DNA of 64,000 nt. It comes from Oceanospirillum maris DSM 6286 (GTDB taxonomy: Bacteria; Pseudomonadota; Gammaproteobacteria; Pseudomonadales; Halomonadaceae). The position numbers were made by a program, and so were the translations under genes. Under the pieces are notes generated by a model, which saw only the letters and a program-made list of their open reading frames with translations, did not search any database and had not been told where the DNA came from. The DNA is taken from the NCBI RefSeq assembly GCF_000422865.1, contig NZ_KE383937.1, positions 73,284 through 137,283 on the forward strand, given 5' to 3'. Of this stretch, positions 26,531 to 35,464 are shown piece after piece. Every line of letters begins with the position of its first letter. The stretch's first letter is position 1.

Positions 26531-27417
26531 GTACCCAGGCTCTTATATTGGTATTGATTTCGGCCTGCCTGCACGCAGGCTGGAATCTGATCGGTAAGCG
26601 CACCGCACAGACGGTGCGTTTTTATGCCTGGGCGATGGCCGCCGGTGGTCTGATGTTCAGCCCGCTGTTGTTTTGGGTTTGGCCTGAGGTACTGCGGTTG
26701 CCGCTGAGCTTCTGGCTGTTGCTGCTGGCTTCCGGTCTCTGTCAGACCCTGTATCTGACGGGTCTGGCCAAAGCCTACCGCCACGGCAACCTCAATCTTG
26801 TCTACCCGCTGGCTCGGGCGCTGCCGGTGTTGATAGTACCTGTGGCGGTGTTGATGGTTTATGGTCAGAGCGAATTGGAACAGCAGGATTTGCTGGCATT
26901 GGCGTTGATTTTCCTCGGTTCTCTGGCGCTGCCTCTGACTCGCTGGCGGGATTGGCACTGGCGGGATTATCTGACCCCAGCCATCGGCTGGGCTTTATTG
27001 GCGGCCTGTGCCACGGCGGGCTATTCCCTGTTTGACAGTATCGCTCTGCAGATCATGAAGCAGCAGGGTATGAGTGCCTTTGAAGCCGGTAGCAGTTTTG
27101 CTGTTCTGCAGGCGGGAGCCTGCCTGGTCTGGATGCTCCCGCTGATCCACTTTGTGTTGGGCGAATCCCTGCGGGCATTGCCGGACCGTGGCTGGACGCT
27201 GTTGGCCGGTTTTTTCATTATCGGCACCTATCTGCTGGTACTGGTCAGTATGACGCTGGTTAGCGAGGTCAGTTATATCGTCGCTCTTCGCCAGATCAGT
27301 ATTCCGTTGGGTGTTCTGATCGGCCTGATCTGGCTGAAAGAGCCTATTTCTGCCCCTCGCTTGCAGGGACTGGCGCTGATGCTGACCGGGTTGGTGTTGG
27401 TTGCATTAGGTAAATAA
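26527..27417 (+). CDS. DMT/EamA-family transporter linked to phnWX
   Basis: 296-residue inner-membrane protein with about ten helices in two EamA repeats. It starts at TTG 26527, overlapping the phnX stop by four bases, so it is translated with phnX. Substrate is unknown. Its place in the AEP operon suggests movement of a phosphonate or of an end product such as alanine or acetaldehyde-derived metabolites. High G+C codon use matches phnX and the phn genes further on. The downstream neighbour is convergent and AT-rich, with only 16 bases between stops and no terminator. Confidence 0.8.
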   Translation: MSTQALILVLISACLHAGWNLIGKRTAQTVRFYAWAMAAGGLMFSPLLFWVWPEVLRLPLSFWLLLLASGLCQTLYLTGLAKAYRHGNLNLVYPLARALPVLIVPVAVLMVYGQSELEQQDLLALALIFLGSLALPLTRWRDWHWRDYLTPAIGWALLAACATAGYSLFDSIALQIMKQQGMSAFEAGSSFAVLQAGACLVWMLPLIHFVLGESLRALPDRGWTLLAGFFIIGTYLLVLVSMTLVSEVSYIVALRQISIPLGVLIGLIWLKEPISAPRLQGLALMLTGLVLVALGK

Positions 27418-27433
27418 TTTGTGGATTTTGAGG

Positions 27434-28168
27434 CTATTTACAATGAATTGGTAAATATTCTTCAGATACAAATGGAGTAAAATTAGCTGGCCATTTTATA
27501 GAGAATGAGCAAAGGATTTTGTACTGATAGGGTGCGTCAAGGTTTACTCTTTCAATATAAAACTCAGCGTTTTCATCGTTTTCTAAAGTGATAAGTTTTT
27601 TAATGTCTGATGCTAAATATCTAGGGCAGAATCCAATTTTTGAGTTGCTTTCATCATCAATATGCAATGAGATAGCATTTTCATCATGAATGTTTGATTC
27701 GTCGATTTTGTATTTTAATTTTTGTTTTTTATTAATTTTTTCAATTCTTTTTTTTACTTTTTCCTCAATGTATCTAATTCCATTGATAAGGAATTTTAAT
27801 TTATATTTTCCATTTTCTTTTTCTGGTAAAGGAACAACCATATAGCTGTCAGTAATACGTGCGCCGCCAGAGATTGCAAGATAGACTAGAGGGTCGAACT
27901 CTTGGTTCTCTAGATCAAGCCATCTGAGGATTTTTTTAAACTCAGGTCGATTTTTGGGCAGAATTCTATTTTTAAAAAAAGGGAAAATATCTTCAGAATA
28001 GTAAATTTTTCTCGTATCCTGCATTCTTGCAAATGGTTTGAATCTAGGAGATGAATTAATTCCTTTTGTATAGCCTAGCTGATAAGTACCATCGGCATTG
28101 GTCAGTTTAGCCACAGGGTGCCACATCCTTGTAACTTCATCTTGCCATACAATATATACACTATTCAC
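27434..28168 (-). CDS. HIRAN-like domain protein paired with a HipA-like kinase
   Basis: 244 residues, starting at GTG 28168. The C-terminal half (about 135-205) contains HDENAISLHIDDESNSKIGFCPRYLASDI, which resembles the HIRAN domain core (DxxA..v..d....iGyvp). The N-terminal half is not recognised. The gene starts 11 bases after the HipA-like kinase stop and is clearly cotranscribed with it. Base composition is strikingly AT-rich compared with the flanking phn genes, a sign of transfer. Function unknown; a partner, substrate or antidote of the kinase is plausible. Confidence 0.6.
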   Translation of the reverse strand: MNSVYIVWQDEVTRMWHPVAKLTNADGTYQLGYTKGINSSPRFKPFARMQDTRKIYYSEDIFPFFKNRILPKNRPEFKKILRWLDLENQEFDPLVYLAISGGARITDSYMVVPLPEKENGKYKLKFLINGIRYIEEKVKKRIEKINKKQKLKYKIDESNIHDENAISLHIDDESNSKIGFCPRYLASDIKKLITLENDENAEFYIERVNLDAPYQYKILCSFSIKWPANFTPFVSEEYLPIHCK

Positions 28169-28179
28169 AATCTTTACTC

Positions 28180-29151
28180 TTATTTATATAGGCTTTGGTT
28201 TTCTCGAATTATTAGTAAATTTGACCTATTGGCACAGATCAATTTTAGAGTAAATTCTTTGGATGTTCTCGACATTCTATTATTTGGTATTTTTTCTATT
28301 ATTTCTTTTATGTTTTCTGGTGTTAATTTTTTAAGTCTTTCTAGCCAAGCATCAGATGCAGGTTTATTGATACTTCTGAATATTTCAAATAATTCTAAGT
28401 TTTTAACTCGCTTCCCTTTAGCGTTAAGAAGCTGGGATCTTGACTTTGTTACATATTTTTCAATACGTTGACCTAGGTCCTTTGTTTCCATTCGTATTTT
28501 ACGAATTTCATCACTTTCATTTCTTCCAAGGCTAGCTGCATGGTCATAAGAAGGAGCTAAATGAGCGCTTTCATCAGATATTATCATTCCCCAGTTTTCA
28601 TCATGGCGATCTTGGTTGGAAACGAGAGCATCCAACATTACATAGCCACAAAAAAAGTCAAGTGCACTTTTTATTTCTGGAAGACTATCCCAGCCTAATG
28701 GCTTGTTTTGAATGATATAATGAAGTGCTGCTACAACCCTTGAAACCTTATGGCCTTTGTTTCTCTTTTCTACAGGTTTTTCTCCTGCAGCTTTCATGAT
28801 ATGTGCTATCAGTTCATTTCCATGAACCATTGACTGGTTGCTTTTTACAAAGTTATCACTAATTACGCCATATTGGTCATCGTTTAGAGCCAGTTCATAT
28901 TGAGCACAAGGGATAGAAAGGTAGTTAGCAATTTCACATACAATTTTTTCAGCCCAGTCTTCGCCCGGTCTTTGTATATCATTTCCTGAGCTATCAGATG
29001 CAACGGTCGCTTTGAATAACTTTTTATCCCCATTCTCATCTACAAACCAGAACTTCGATTTAGTACCCATTGCCTCGTAATTCGACAAGTCCATCTCAGA
29101 AACGTCGTAAACTGGGTAGTATTTATCCGTCATTAGCTCCAAATACTCCAT
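28180..29151 (-). CDS. HipA-like protein kinase
   Basis: About 323 residues with the HipA-type kinase signature. NQDRHDENWG (residues 179-188) is the catalytic loop, and APSYDHAASLGRN (about 199-211) the metal-binding loop. An N-terminal KKLFKAT segment may hold the ATP lysine. No HipB-like helix-turn-helix antitoxin gene is adjacent; the partner is the HIRAN-like protein downstream. The start is uncertain: ATG 29151 and ATG 29133 are both possible and neither has a good ribosome site. AT-rich and transcribed against the phn genes, it looks like a transferred two-gene module. Toxin, defence or regulatory kinase roles are all open. Confidence 0.72.
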   Translation of the reverse strand: MEYLELMTDKYYPVYDVSEMDLSNYEAMGTKSKFWFVDENGDKKLFKATVASDSSGNDIQRPGEDWAEKIVCEIANYLSIPCAQYELALNDDQYGVISDNFVKSNQSMVHGNELIAHIMKAAGEKPVEKRNKGHKVSRVVAALHYIIQNKPLGWDSLPEIKSALDFFCGYVMLDALVSNQDRHDENWGMIISDESAHLAPSYDHAASLGRNESDEIRKIRMETKDLGQRIEKYVTKSRSQLLNAKGKRVKNLELFEIFRSINKPASDAWLERLKKLTPENIKEIIEKIPNNRMSRTSKEFTLKLICANRSNLLIIRENQSLYK

Positions 29152-29272
29152 TTTGACTGAGCCAAAGAATAGTCTTAAACACTGGAAGTTTACCATTGGC
29201 TCAGGATTTTATCCTAGCCCTATAGCATACCTATCAAGCATGAATAGGCCCAGCTAGCGTGTTGAAAATGTT

Positions 29273-30232
29273 TTATAGGTTGGCTTTCAGCCAGCTGCGA
29301 AAGGCGGCGGCCTTAGGTGACAGCGCTTTATTGGGTGTCACCAGGTAGTGTGCGCCGGTAGCTTTTAGGGTAAAGGGGTGCACCTGGACCAGTTGGCCGC
29401 TGTCCAGTAGAGGTTGCAGGGTCAGATTGCGCGCCAGTAATACTCCCAGCCCCTGACAGGCGGCATCAAAGGCGGCGGTGCTGGTGTCACACTCCAGCAG
29501 TGGCATCGGTTGAGTGTCTATGCCCTGCTGCCGGAACCATTGGGGCCAGTTCTCTTTGCCACCAATAATGCTGATTAAAGGTGCTTGTATCAATCGCTCC
29601 AGCTCGCCCTTGATCGGGTCACGGGCAAGAAACGCCGGGCTGGCTACGGCCATCAGGTGCTCGTGGGAGATCCGTTCTACCTGCATACCACTCCAGTCAC
29701 CGTAACCGTTACTGATCTCGATATCCGCTTCCTCTACCTGTTCTTCCGATGGCCAGACCGCCGATAACAGTCGTAGGCGTATCCCCGGATGCTGCCGATA
29801 AAAATCCTTCAACCGGGGCATCAGCCAGCGTTGCAGAAAGCTGCTGCCACATTTGATCTTCAATAACACTCGGTGGTCATTGCCAAACAGTTCATTGGTA
29901 CCGGTCTGCAGCAGCGCGAACGCTTCGCTAAGTACCGGCAGGTAGGCTTGGGCGGCACCTGTCAGCTCCAGCCCCCGGGGCTTGCGGATAAAAAGTGGTG
30001 TATCCAGATAATCCTCCAGCAGTTTCACCTGTTGACTAACCGCACCCTGAGTCACGTGCAGTTCTTCTGCTGCCCGGGTCAAACTACGGAGTCGAGCGGC
30101 GGCTTCAAAGTTTTTCAGCGCCTTCAGAGGTGGCAACGGCTGATTTGATCTTAATAGGATGGGTTGAGGCGTATCAGGGGGCGTGGCCGCCGGCTGCGGT
30201 AGCAGGGCGCTGGGGTTCGTTGATCGTGACAT
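29273..30232 (-). CDS. LysR-family regulator (GcvA-like), next to the C-P lyase operon
   Basis: 319-residue LysR-type regulator. A Pro-rich N-terminal extension of about 30 residues precedes the helix-turn-helix (LKALKNFEAAARLRSLTRAAEELHVTQGAVSQQVKLLE). The PBP-like effector domain contains VASPAFLAR and late GLGVLLARN. It has the high G+C codon use of the phn genes and is divergent from phnG, so it may regulate phosphonate use. The 522-base space between the two genes includes a MITE-like element. Confidence 0.85.
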   Translation of the reverse strand: MSRSTNPSALLPQPAATPPDTPQPILLRSNQPLPPLKALKNFEAAARLRSLTRAAEELHVTQGAVSQQVKLLEDYLDTPLFIRKPRGLELTGAAQAYLPVLSEAFALLQTGTNELFGNDHRVLLKIKCGSSFLQRWLMPRLKDFYRQHPGIRLRLLSAVWPSEEQVEEADIEISNGYGDWSGMQVERISHEHLMAVASPAFLARDPIKGELERLIQAPLISIIGGKENWPQWFRQQGIDTQPMPLLECDTSTAAFDAACQGLGVLLARNLTLQPLLDSGQLVQVHPFTLKATGAHYLVTPNKALSPKAAAFRSWLKANL

Positions 30233-30356
30233 AGGGGGCTGAATATTCCTTAGAAAAGCTCAGGGCTGTTTTAACTAAAGCTCAGTGCTGCTTTCAATAA
30301 AACCACCAGTCATACCAGCGGTTTGTGACACTTTCGTGTCGGTTAGTAGGGCTTTC

Positions 30357-30520
30357 AGGCTGTAGAAAAACCTAACAGGCTCTGGTTATTGAGAATTTAT
30401 CGCGCGCCTACGTTGATTTAAGAGTATTTGGCGATGAAAACTGTCCCAGAATTCACGTAGAAGCGTCATTTTTAGTACAAAAAATGATCAATTTTTGAGG
30501 CTGAGGTTTTTCTACAGCCT
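30357..30520. mobile_element. 164-bp MITE-like element with 17-bp inverted repeats
   Basis: AGGCTGTAGAAAAACCT (30357-30373) is repeated exactly, in inverse orientation, at 30504-30520. The 130-base interior has no gene. Perfect termini, short size and no coding capacity fit a miniature inverted-repeat element, perhaps derived from an IS1182-type element whose ends look similar. No clear target duplication was found; CTTT occurs near both ends but is offset by one base on the left. It lies between the LysR gene and phnG and could affect their promoters. The rest of 30233-30754 shows no gene. Confidence 0.65.
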
Positions 30521-30754
30521 CTTTTGGTTCATAAAGGGCGGGTTATTCTTTTTTTGGCTGGGTTGTCGTGGGGAAAAATCGGTTAAAGCCAGAGACTAGG
30601 GGTCGGTTGTAGTCGGTATTAGTTTTTCTCGGTCTTGTGCACAGAAAGGCTCCATTTTCGGCAGCCTGAGTACTGGGCACAATGCGGTTATCGAAAGCAT
30701 ACGGTATCCGCAACTCCGGTGCTTAACGTTTTATAACCGAAATGGATAGAGATC

Positions 30755-31225
30755 ATGTCTGTTGAATCACAACAGGAACGTCCGGCTGCTACCGCCCGCC
30801 AGCAATGGATGGCGGTACTGGCTAAATCTGACAGCGACCGGTTGCAGCAATACTGGCAAGGGTTAGCGCTGTCACCTGATTATCAGTTTATCCGCAAGCC
30901 GGAAATAGGCCTAACCATGCTGCGCGGTCGTATCGGCGGTGGCGGCCAGCCGTTCAATATGGGGGAGATGACTCTGACCCGTTGTGCGGTTCGTCTGGCC
31001 AGCGGCACCCTGGGTATCAGCTATGTGGCGGGTCGACATCCTCAGCATGCGATTACCGCAGCATTGGCGGATGCTTTGCTGCAGGAAGACACCCGCCAAA
31101 ACTTATTGCAAAAGCAGTTGATCGAGCCACTGCAGGCCGAGCTGGAAGCCGGGCGCCAGCAGCGTGCGGCCCAAGCCAACAGCACCCGCGTGGATTTCTT
31201 TACTTTAGTTCGGGGAGAAGACTGA
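30755..31225 (+). CDS. phnG: PhnG, C-P lyase core complex subunit
   Basis: 156-residue subunit of the PhnGHIJ complex, which with PhnI converts phosphonate and ATP to ribose-1-phosphonate-5-triphosphate. Recognisable sequence: RQQWMAVLAKSDSDRL, RKPEIGLTMLRGRIGGGGQPFNMGEMTLTRC and the late VDFFTLVRGED. It is the first gene of phnGHIJKLMNP. Its TGA overlaps the phnH ATG by one base. The 5' region carries the MITE-like element but no clear Pho box. Confidence 0.93.
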   Translation: MSVESQQERPAATARQQWMAVLAKSDSDRLQQYWQGLALSPDYQFIRKPEIGLTMLRGRIGGGGQPFNMGEMTLTRCAVRLASGTLGISYVAGRHPQHAITAALADALLQEDTRQNLLQKQLIEPLQAELEAGRQQRAAQANSTRVDFFTLVRGED

Positions 31226-31863
31226 TGCCTGTTTCCAGCCATGAACTAATCGCCGGTTTTGCGGAACCGGTGGCGGCATCTCAACAGGTGTTCCGTGCAG
31301 CCCTTAAGGTGATGAGCGAGCCGGGCACGCTGGTCGAAACTGATTATGTGGAGCAGGCACCCAAGGGCTTGGACCTGTCCACTTGGCAGCTGGCGTTGAG
31401 TCTGCTTGACCCTGACACCCGCGTTTGGCTTAGCCCGACATTGGCGGCTAATGACGCGGTGATCAGCAATCTGCGCTTTCACTGTCAGTGCCCCCTAGTT
31501 GACGCCCCGAAAGAGGCGGACTTTGCCATCGCACTGCATAACGAACTGCCGGATCTGGCTGAACTGAACTGGGGTACGGCGGAATACCCGGATCGCTCCA
31601 CCACGCTGTTAGTGCAGGTGCCTGGGTTGAACTCTGCGCCCTTCTGGACCCTGAGCGGCCCCGGTATCGAACAGACCCGCACGTTAAGTATCGCCGGATT
31701 GCCGGAGACATTCTGTGCCGATCTGATCAAAAGCCGCCAGCGCTTCCCGCTGGGAATCGATATTTTCTGGTGTTGTGGCAACCGGCTGACCGCCCTGCCG
31801 CGCACGACGGCTATTAAGGCGGGTATGACCGAGCCGTCGCAAAACGATAAGGAGACTTGCTGA
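31225..31863 (+). CDS. phnH: PhnH, C-P lyase core complex subunit
   Basis: 212-residue PhnH, a PLP-transferase-like fold without PLP in known structures, and a dimerising part of the core complex. The start is ATG 31225, overlapping phnG by one base; a longer open frame from 30982 lies inside phnG and is rejected. Typical stretch: GFAEPVAASQQVFRAALKVMSEPG and late GIDIFWCCGNRLTALPRTT. The stop overlaps the phnI start by one base. Confidence 0.93.
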   Translation: MPVSSHELIAGFAEPVAASQQVFRAALKVMSEPGTLVETDYVEQAPKGLDLSTWQLALSLLDPDTRVWLSPTLAANDAVISNLRFHCQCPLVDAPKEADFAIALHNELPDLAELNWGTAEYPDRSTTLLVQVPGLNSAPFWTLSGPGIEQTRTLSIAGLPETFCADLIKSRQRFPLGIDIFWCCGNRLTALPRTTAIKAGMTEPSQNDKETC

Positions 31864-32996
31864 TGTACGTAGCCGTAAAGGGTGGTGAAAAAGCGATCGA
31901 TAACGCCCATGCCCTGATGCGCACGCAGCGCCGTGGCGACAGTGCCATTGCCGAATTGAGTGTTGATCAGATCCGGCAGCAGCTGCCGTTGGCGGTAGAT
32001 CGCATCATGAATGAAGGCTCGGTTTATGATCCTGAGTTGGCGGCGTTGGCGCTGAAACAGGCCAGTGGTGATGCGGTGGAAGCGATCTTTCTGCTGCGCG
32101 CCTACCGTACCACGCTGCCGCGCTTTGGTTACAGCGAGCCGCTGGATACCGAGCAGATGCAAGTCGAACGGCGTATCTCCGGCACCTTTAAGGATCTGCC
32201 GGGCGGCCAGATTTTGGGTTCCACCTATGATTATACCCACCGCCTGTTGGACTTCAGCCTGCTGGCGTCTGGTGAAGCGGAAGTGGCGCCGAAAGAAGCC
32301 AATGCCCTGTCTGAAGCACTGGCTGCCGGCAACAGCTGCCCGCGCGTGCTGGAGCTGCTCAATAAAGAAGGATTGATCGAACAAAGTCGTGAAAATGGAG
32401 AAGGTGATCAAACGCCACGTGATCTGACCCGTGAACCGATCGACTACCCTGCGGAACGTGGGGTGCGTCTGCAAAATCTGATTCGTGGTGATGAAGGTTT
32501 CCTGCTCTCCCTGAGCTACGCCTCTATGCGCGGTTATGGCGACAGTCACCCTTTTTCCGGCGAGATGCGCACTGGTTGCGTCAGTGTTGAGCTGGTGCCG
32601 GAAGAGTTGGGCTTCCCGATCGAAGTGGGTGAAGTGCTGCTGACCGAGAGCGAGATGGTCAACCAGTTTCAGGGTTCCAAAGATCATCCGCCGCAGTTTA
32701 CCCGTGGTTATGGTATCGCCTTTGGCCGCGCTGAGCGCAAGGCGATGTCTGTGGCGCTGGTGGAACGCGCTCTACGCGCCGACGAGCTGGGGGAAGAGGT
32801 GCTTTATCCGACACAGGATCAGGAGTTTGTGCTGCCGCACACCGATTGTGTTTCTGCTAATGGTTTTGTCTCACACCTGAAGCTGCCGCACTACGTTGAC
32901 TTCCAATCGGAATTGGAAATGATCCGTCGCCTGCGTAAAGAGCAGAGGGCGGGCGATGAAGGCATGATAGAAAAGGAACAGGAGGCCGACGTATGA
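31863..32996 (+). CDS. phnI: PhnI, C-P lyase core complex subunit (nucleosidase)
   Basis: 377-residue PhnI, the subunit that displaces adenine from ATP with phosphonate, aided by GHL. N-terminal MYVAVKGGEKAIDNAHALM is diagnostic, with FSLSYASMRGYGDSHPF-like and AFGRAERKAMSVALVERAL segments later. Starts at ATG 31863; an in-frame TTG six bases earlier is not needed. Overlaps phnJ by four bases (ATGA). Confidence 0.95.
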   Translation: MYVAVKGGEKAIDNAHALMRTQRRGDSAIAELSVDQIRQQLPLAVDRIMNEGSVYDPELAALALKQASGDAVEAIFLLRAYRTTLPRFGYSEPLDTEQMQVERRISGTFKDLPGGQILGSTYDYTHRLLDFSLLASGEAEVAPKEANALSEALAAGNSCPRVLELLNKEGLIEQSRENGEGDQTPRDLTREPIDYPAERGVRLQNLIRGDEGFLLSLSYASMRGYGDSHPFSGEMRTGCVSVELVPEELGFPIEVGEVLLTESEMVNQFQGSKDHPPQFTRGYGIAFGRAERKAMSVALVERALRADELGEEVLYPTQDQEFVLPHTDCVSANGFVSHLKLPHYVDFQSELEMIRRLRKEQRAGDEGMIEKEQEADV

Positions 32997-33883
32997 GTAC
33001 GGCAACAGGCTATAACTTTGCCTATCTGGACGAGCAGTCCAAACGCATGATTCGTCGTGCCATTCTTAAGGGTGTGGCGATTCCCGGTTATCAGGTGCCA
33101 TTTGGTGGCCGTGAGATGCCGCTGCCCCACGGTTGGGGCACCGGTGGTATGCAGGTGACCGCCAGCGTGATTGGCGAGGCCGACAAACTAAAGGTGATCG
33201 ACCAGGGTGCTGATGACACCACTAACGCGGTCAGTATCCGTCGTTTCTTCGCCCACACTGCAGGTGTAGAAACCACCGAACAGACCGCTGAAGCGACGCT
33301 GATCCAGACCCGTCACCGCATCCCTGAGCGCCCGCTTAAAGCGAATCAGATCCTGATCTATCAGGTGCCGATCCCCGAGCCGCTGCGTTTTATCGAACCG
33401 CGCGAGAGCGAGACGCGCAAGATGCACGCCCTCAGTGAGTACGGTGCTATGCAGGTAAAACTCTACGAAGATGTGGCTCGTTTTGGGCATATTGCCACCA
33501 GTTACGACTACCCGGTGATGGTGAACAACCGCTATATGATGGATCCGTCACCGATCCCGAAATTCGATAACCCCAAGATGAGCATGATGCCCGCACTGCA
33601 GCTGTTCGGCGCGGGTTTTGAGAAACGTATCTACGCCGTGCCGCCGTTTACACGGGTGGAGAGCCTGGACTTTGACGACCATCCGTTTGAGGTACAGAGC
33701 TGGGAGGAAGCCTGTGCTATCTGTGGTTCTGATCACAGTTTTCTGGATGAAGTTATTACCGATGATAACGGCAGCAAGATGTTTGTCTGCTCTGATACTG
33801 ATTACTGCGGTGACCGCGTGGCGCAGGGTTTTGTGGGTTCCGCAGCTGACCTGCCCATTGCTGAAATGGAGACCGAACAATGA
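32993..33883 (+). CDS. phnJ: PhnJ, radical-SAM C-P lyase
   Basis: 296-residue catalytic subunit that cleaves the C-P bond of 5-phosphoribosyl-1-phosphonate. The four Cys fall at 241, 244, 266 and 272 (CxxC-x21-C-x5-C), the same numbering as E. coli PhnJ; three bind the 4Fe-4S cluster and Cys272 carries the thiyl radical. Gly32 (IPGYQVPFGG) corresponds to the proposed glycyl radical residue. All key residues are present, so the enzyme should be functional. Overlaps phnK by four bases. Confidence 0.97.
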   Translation: MSTATGYNFAYLDEQSKRMIRRAILKGVAIPGYQVPFGGREMPLPHGWGTGGMQVTASVIGEADKLKVIDQGADDTTNAVSIRRFFAHTAGVETTEQTAEATLIQTRHRIPERPLKANQILIYQVPIPEPLRFIEPRESETRKMHALSEYGAMQVKLYEDVARFGHIATSYDYPVMVNNRYMMDPSPIPKFDNPKMSMMPALQLFGAGFEKRIYAVPPFTRVESLDFDDHPFEVQSWEEACAICGSDHSFLDEVITDDNGSKMFVCSDTDYCGDRVAQGFVGSAADLPIAEMETEQ

Positions 33884-34698
33884 ACACCACCGCAGATCTG
33901 CTGACGCCAACCCGCGAATGGCAGGATATCGCGCCGCTTTTAAGCGTACGCGAACTGAACAAATTTTACGCACCGGGTAAGGGCTGTGGTGATATCAGCT
34001 TTGATCTTTATCCGGGTGAGGTACTGGGCATTGTCGGTGAGTCCGGCTCCGGTAAGTCAACCCTGCTCAGCGCGCTGTCGGCACGACTGACACCGGACTC
34101 CGGCAACGTAATCTACAACAGCGAACAGTTCGGCGAGATGGATCTGTATGCCTGTGAGGAATCCCTGCGCCGGGTCTTGATGCGTTCCGAGTGGGGTATT
34201 GTGCACCAGCACGCCCGTGATGGCCTGCGCATGAATGTCAGTGCCGGTGCCAATATCGGTGAGCGCCTGATGGCGGTGGGTGAGCGTCACTATGGCCAGA
34301 TCAGAACCAGGGCTGAAGAGTGGCTGACCGCAGTAGAGATTGATACCAGTCGTATCGATGATCGCCCCAGCCAGTTTTCCGGTGGTATGCAGCAGCGTCT
34401 GCAGATCGCCCGTAATCTGGTGACCCACCCAAAACTGATCTTTATGGATGAGCCCACCGGCGGGCTGGATGTGTCGGTGCAGGCCAAGCTGCTGGATCTG
34501 CTGCGTAATCTGGTATCCCGTCTGGGGCTTTCGGTGATTATCGTTACCCACGATCTGGCGGTGGCACGTTTGCTGGCGCACCGCCTGATGGTGATGCGTC
34601 GTGGCGAAGTCGTTGAGACCGGCCTGACCGATCAGGTGCTGGACGACCCTCAACACCCCTACACCCAGTTGCTGGTGTCATCCATTCTGCAGAATTAG
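33880..34698 (+). CDS. phnK: PhnK, C-P lyase-associated ABC ATPase
   Basis: 272-residue ABC-type ATPase that docks on the PhnGHIJ core and is not a transporter component. Walker A GESGSGKSTLLSAL, signature QFSGGMQQRLQIARNL, Walker B LIFMDEPTGGLDVSVQ and H-loop VTHDLAVARL are intact. The C-terminal PQHPYTQLLVSSIL resembles oligopeptide-type ATPases, as usual for PhnK. phnL follows nine bases later with its own AGGAG site. Confidence 0.94.
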   Translation: MNTTADLLTPTREWQDIAPLLSVRELNKFYAPGKGCGDISFDLYPGEVLGIVGESGSGKSTLLSALSARLTPDSGNVIYNSEQFGEMDLYACEESLRRVLMRSEWGIVHQHARDGLRMNVSAGANIGERLMAVGERHYGQIRTRAEEWLTAVEIDTSRIDDRPSQFSGGMQQRLQIARNLVTHPKLIFMDEPTGGLDVSVQAKLLDLLRNLVSRLGLSVIIVTHDLAVARLLAHRLMVMRRGEVVETGLTDQVLDDPQHPYTQLLVSSILQN

Positions 34699-34707
34699 GA
34701 GCCTGTC

Positions 34708-35403
34708 ATGACGGCAAATCAATTGATGATCGATGTGTCCGGGGTGGAGAAAACTTTCACTCTGCACAACCAGGGCGGCGCCAGCTTCGGCGTGCTCGAC
34801 AGCGCCAGTCTGCAGGTACGGGCCGGTGAATGCGTGGTACTGCACGGTCAGTCTGGTGCCGGTAAAAGTACCTTTCTGAAAGCTCTGTACGCCAACTATA
34901 CGGTAGACGCTGGTGAGATTCGTTTGCGTGACGGTGAACAGATGGTGGAGATCACGCAGGCTCTGCCGCGGCGCATTATCGCTCTGCGTCGGCAGGCACT
35001 AGGGTATGTGTCCCAGTTTCTGCGGGTGATTCCCCGCGTGTCTACGTTGGAAGTGGTGATGCAGCCGCTGTTGGACCTAGGAGTGGATACCGCCCTCTGT
35101 GAAGCCAAGGCGAAAGACCTGTTGCAGCGGCTTAACGTGCCGGAACGGCTCTGGTCGCTGGCGCCGGGCACCTTTTCCGGTGGCGAACAGCAGCGGGTCA
35201 ACATCGCCCGCGGCTTTATCGTTGACTACCCGATCCTTCTGCTGGATGAGCCTACGGCCTCGCTGGATGCGGCCAACCGCAAGGTGGTGGTGGAATTGAT
35301 CTGTGAAGCGAAGGCTCGAGGAGCAGCCTTGGTGGGTATTTTCCATGATGAAGACGTACGGGAAGCGGTCGCTGACCGTCTTGTCGACATTAGGGCTATC
35401 TGA
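34708..35403 (+). CDS. phnL: PhnL, C-P lyase-associated ABC ATPase
   Basis: 231-residue second non-transport ABC ATPase of the C-P lyase system. Walker [15 protein letters not shown], signature [16 protein letters not shown], Walker [14 protein letters not shown]-terminal [12 protein letters not shown] is typical of PhnL. The spacer to phnM is 61 bases and contains a short duplicated GCTATCTGA, the only sizeable gap in the operon. Confidence 0.93.
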   Translation: MTANQLMIDVSGVEKTFTLHNQGGASFGVLDSASLQVRAGECVVLHGQSGAGKSTFLKALYANYTVDAGEIRLRDGEQMVEITQALPRRIIALRRQALGYVSQFLRVIPRVSTLEVVMQPLLDLGVDTALCEAKAKDLLQRLNVPERLWSLAPGTFSGGEQQRVNIARGFIVDYPILLLDEPTASLDAANRKVVVELICEAKARGAALVGIFHDEDVREAVADRLVDIRAI

Positions 35404-35464
35404 AGAGCTATCTGAGCAGGCAGCGCGATCTGAACTGTATCAAACGTAACAGGATAAACAGGAC

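Noticed and set aside
27418-29272. Transposon ends around the HipA/HIRAN module
   Set aside because: No inverted or direct repeats of convincing length were found at either edge of the AT-rich block.
30350-30526. Target-site duplication for the MITE-like element
   Set aside because: CTTT occurs near both ends but is not flush with the left terminus, so a duplication cannot be claimed.
31485-32687. Long open frame of about 400 codons on the minus strand across phnH-phnI
   Set aside because: It is the complement of two well-identified, codon-biased phn genes. Several similar antisense frames occur throughout the G+C-rich phn region (for example opposite phnX, phnK and phnM), as expected from its codon use.
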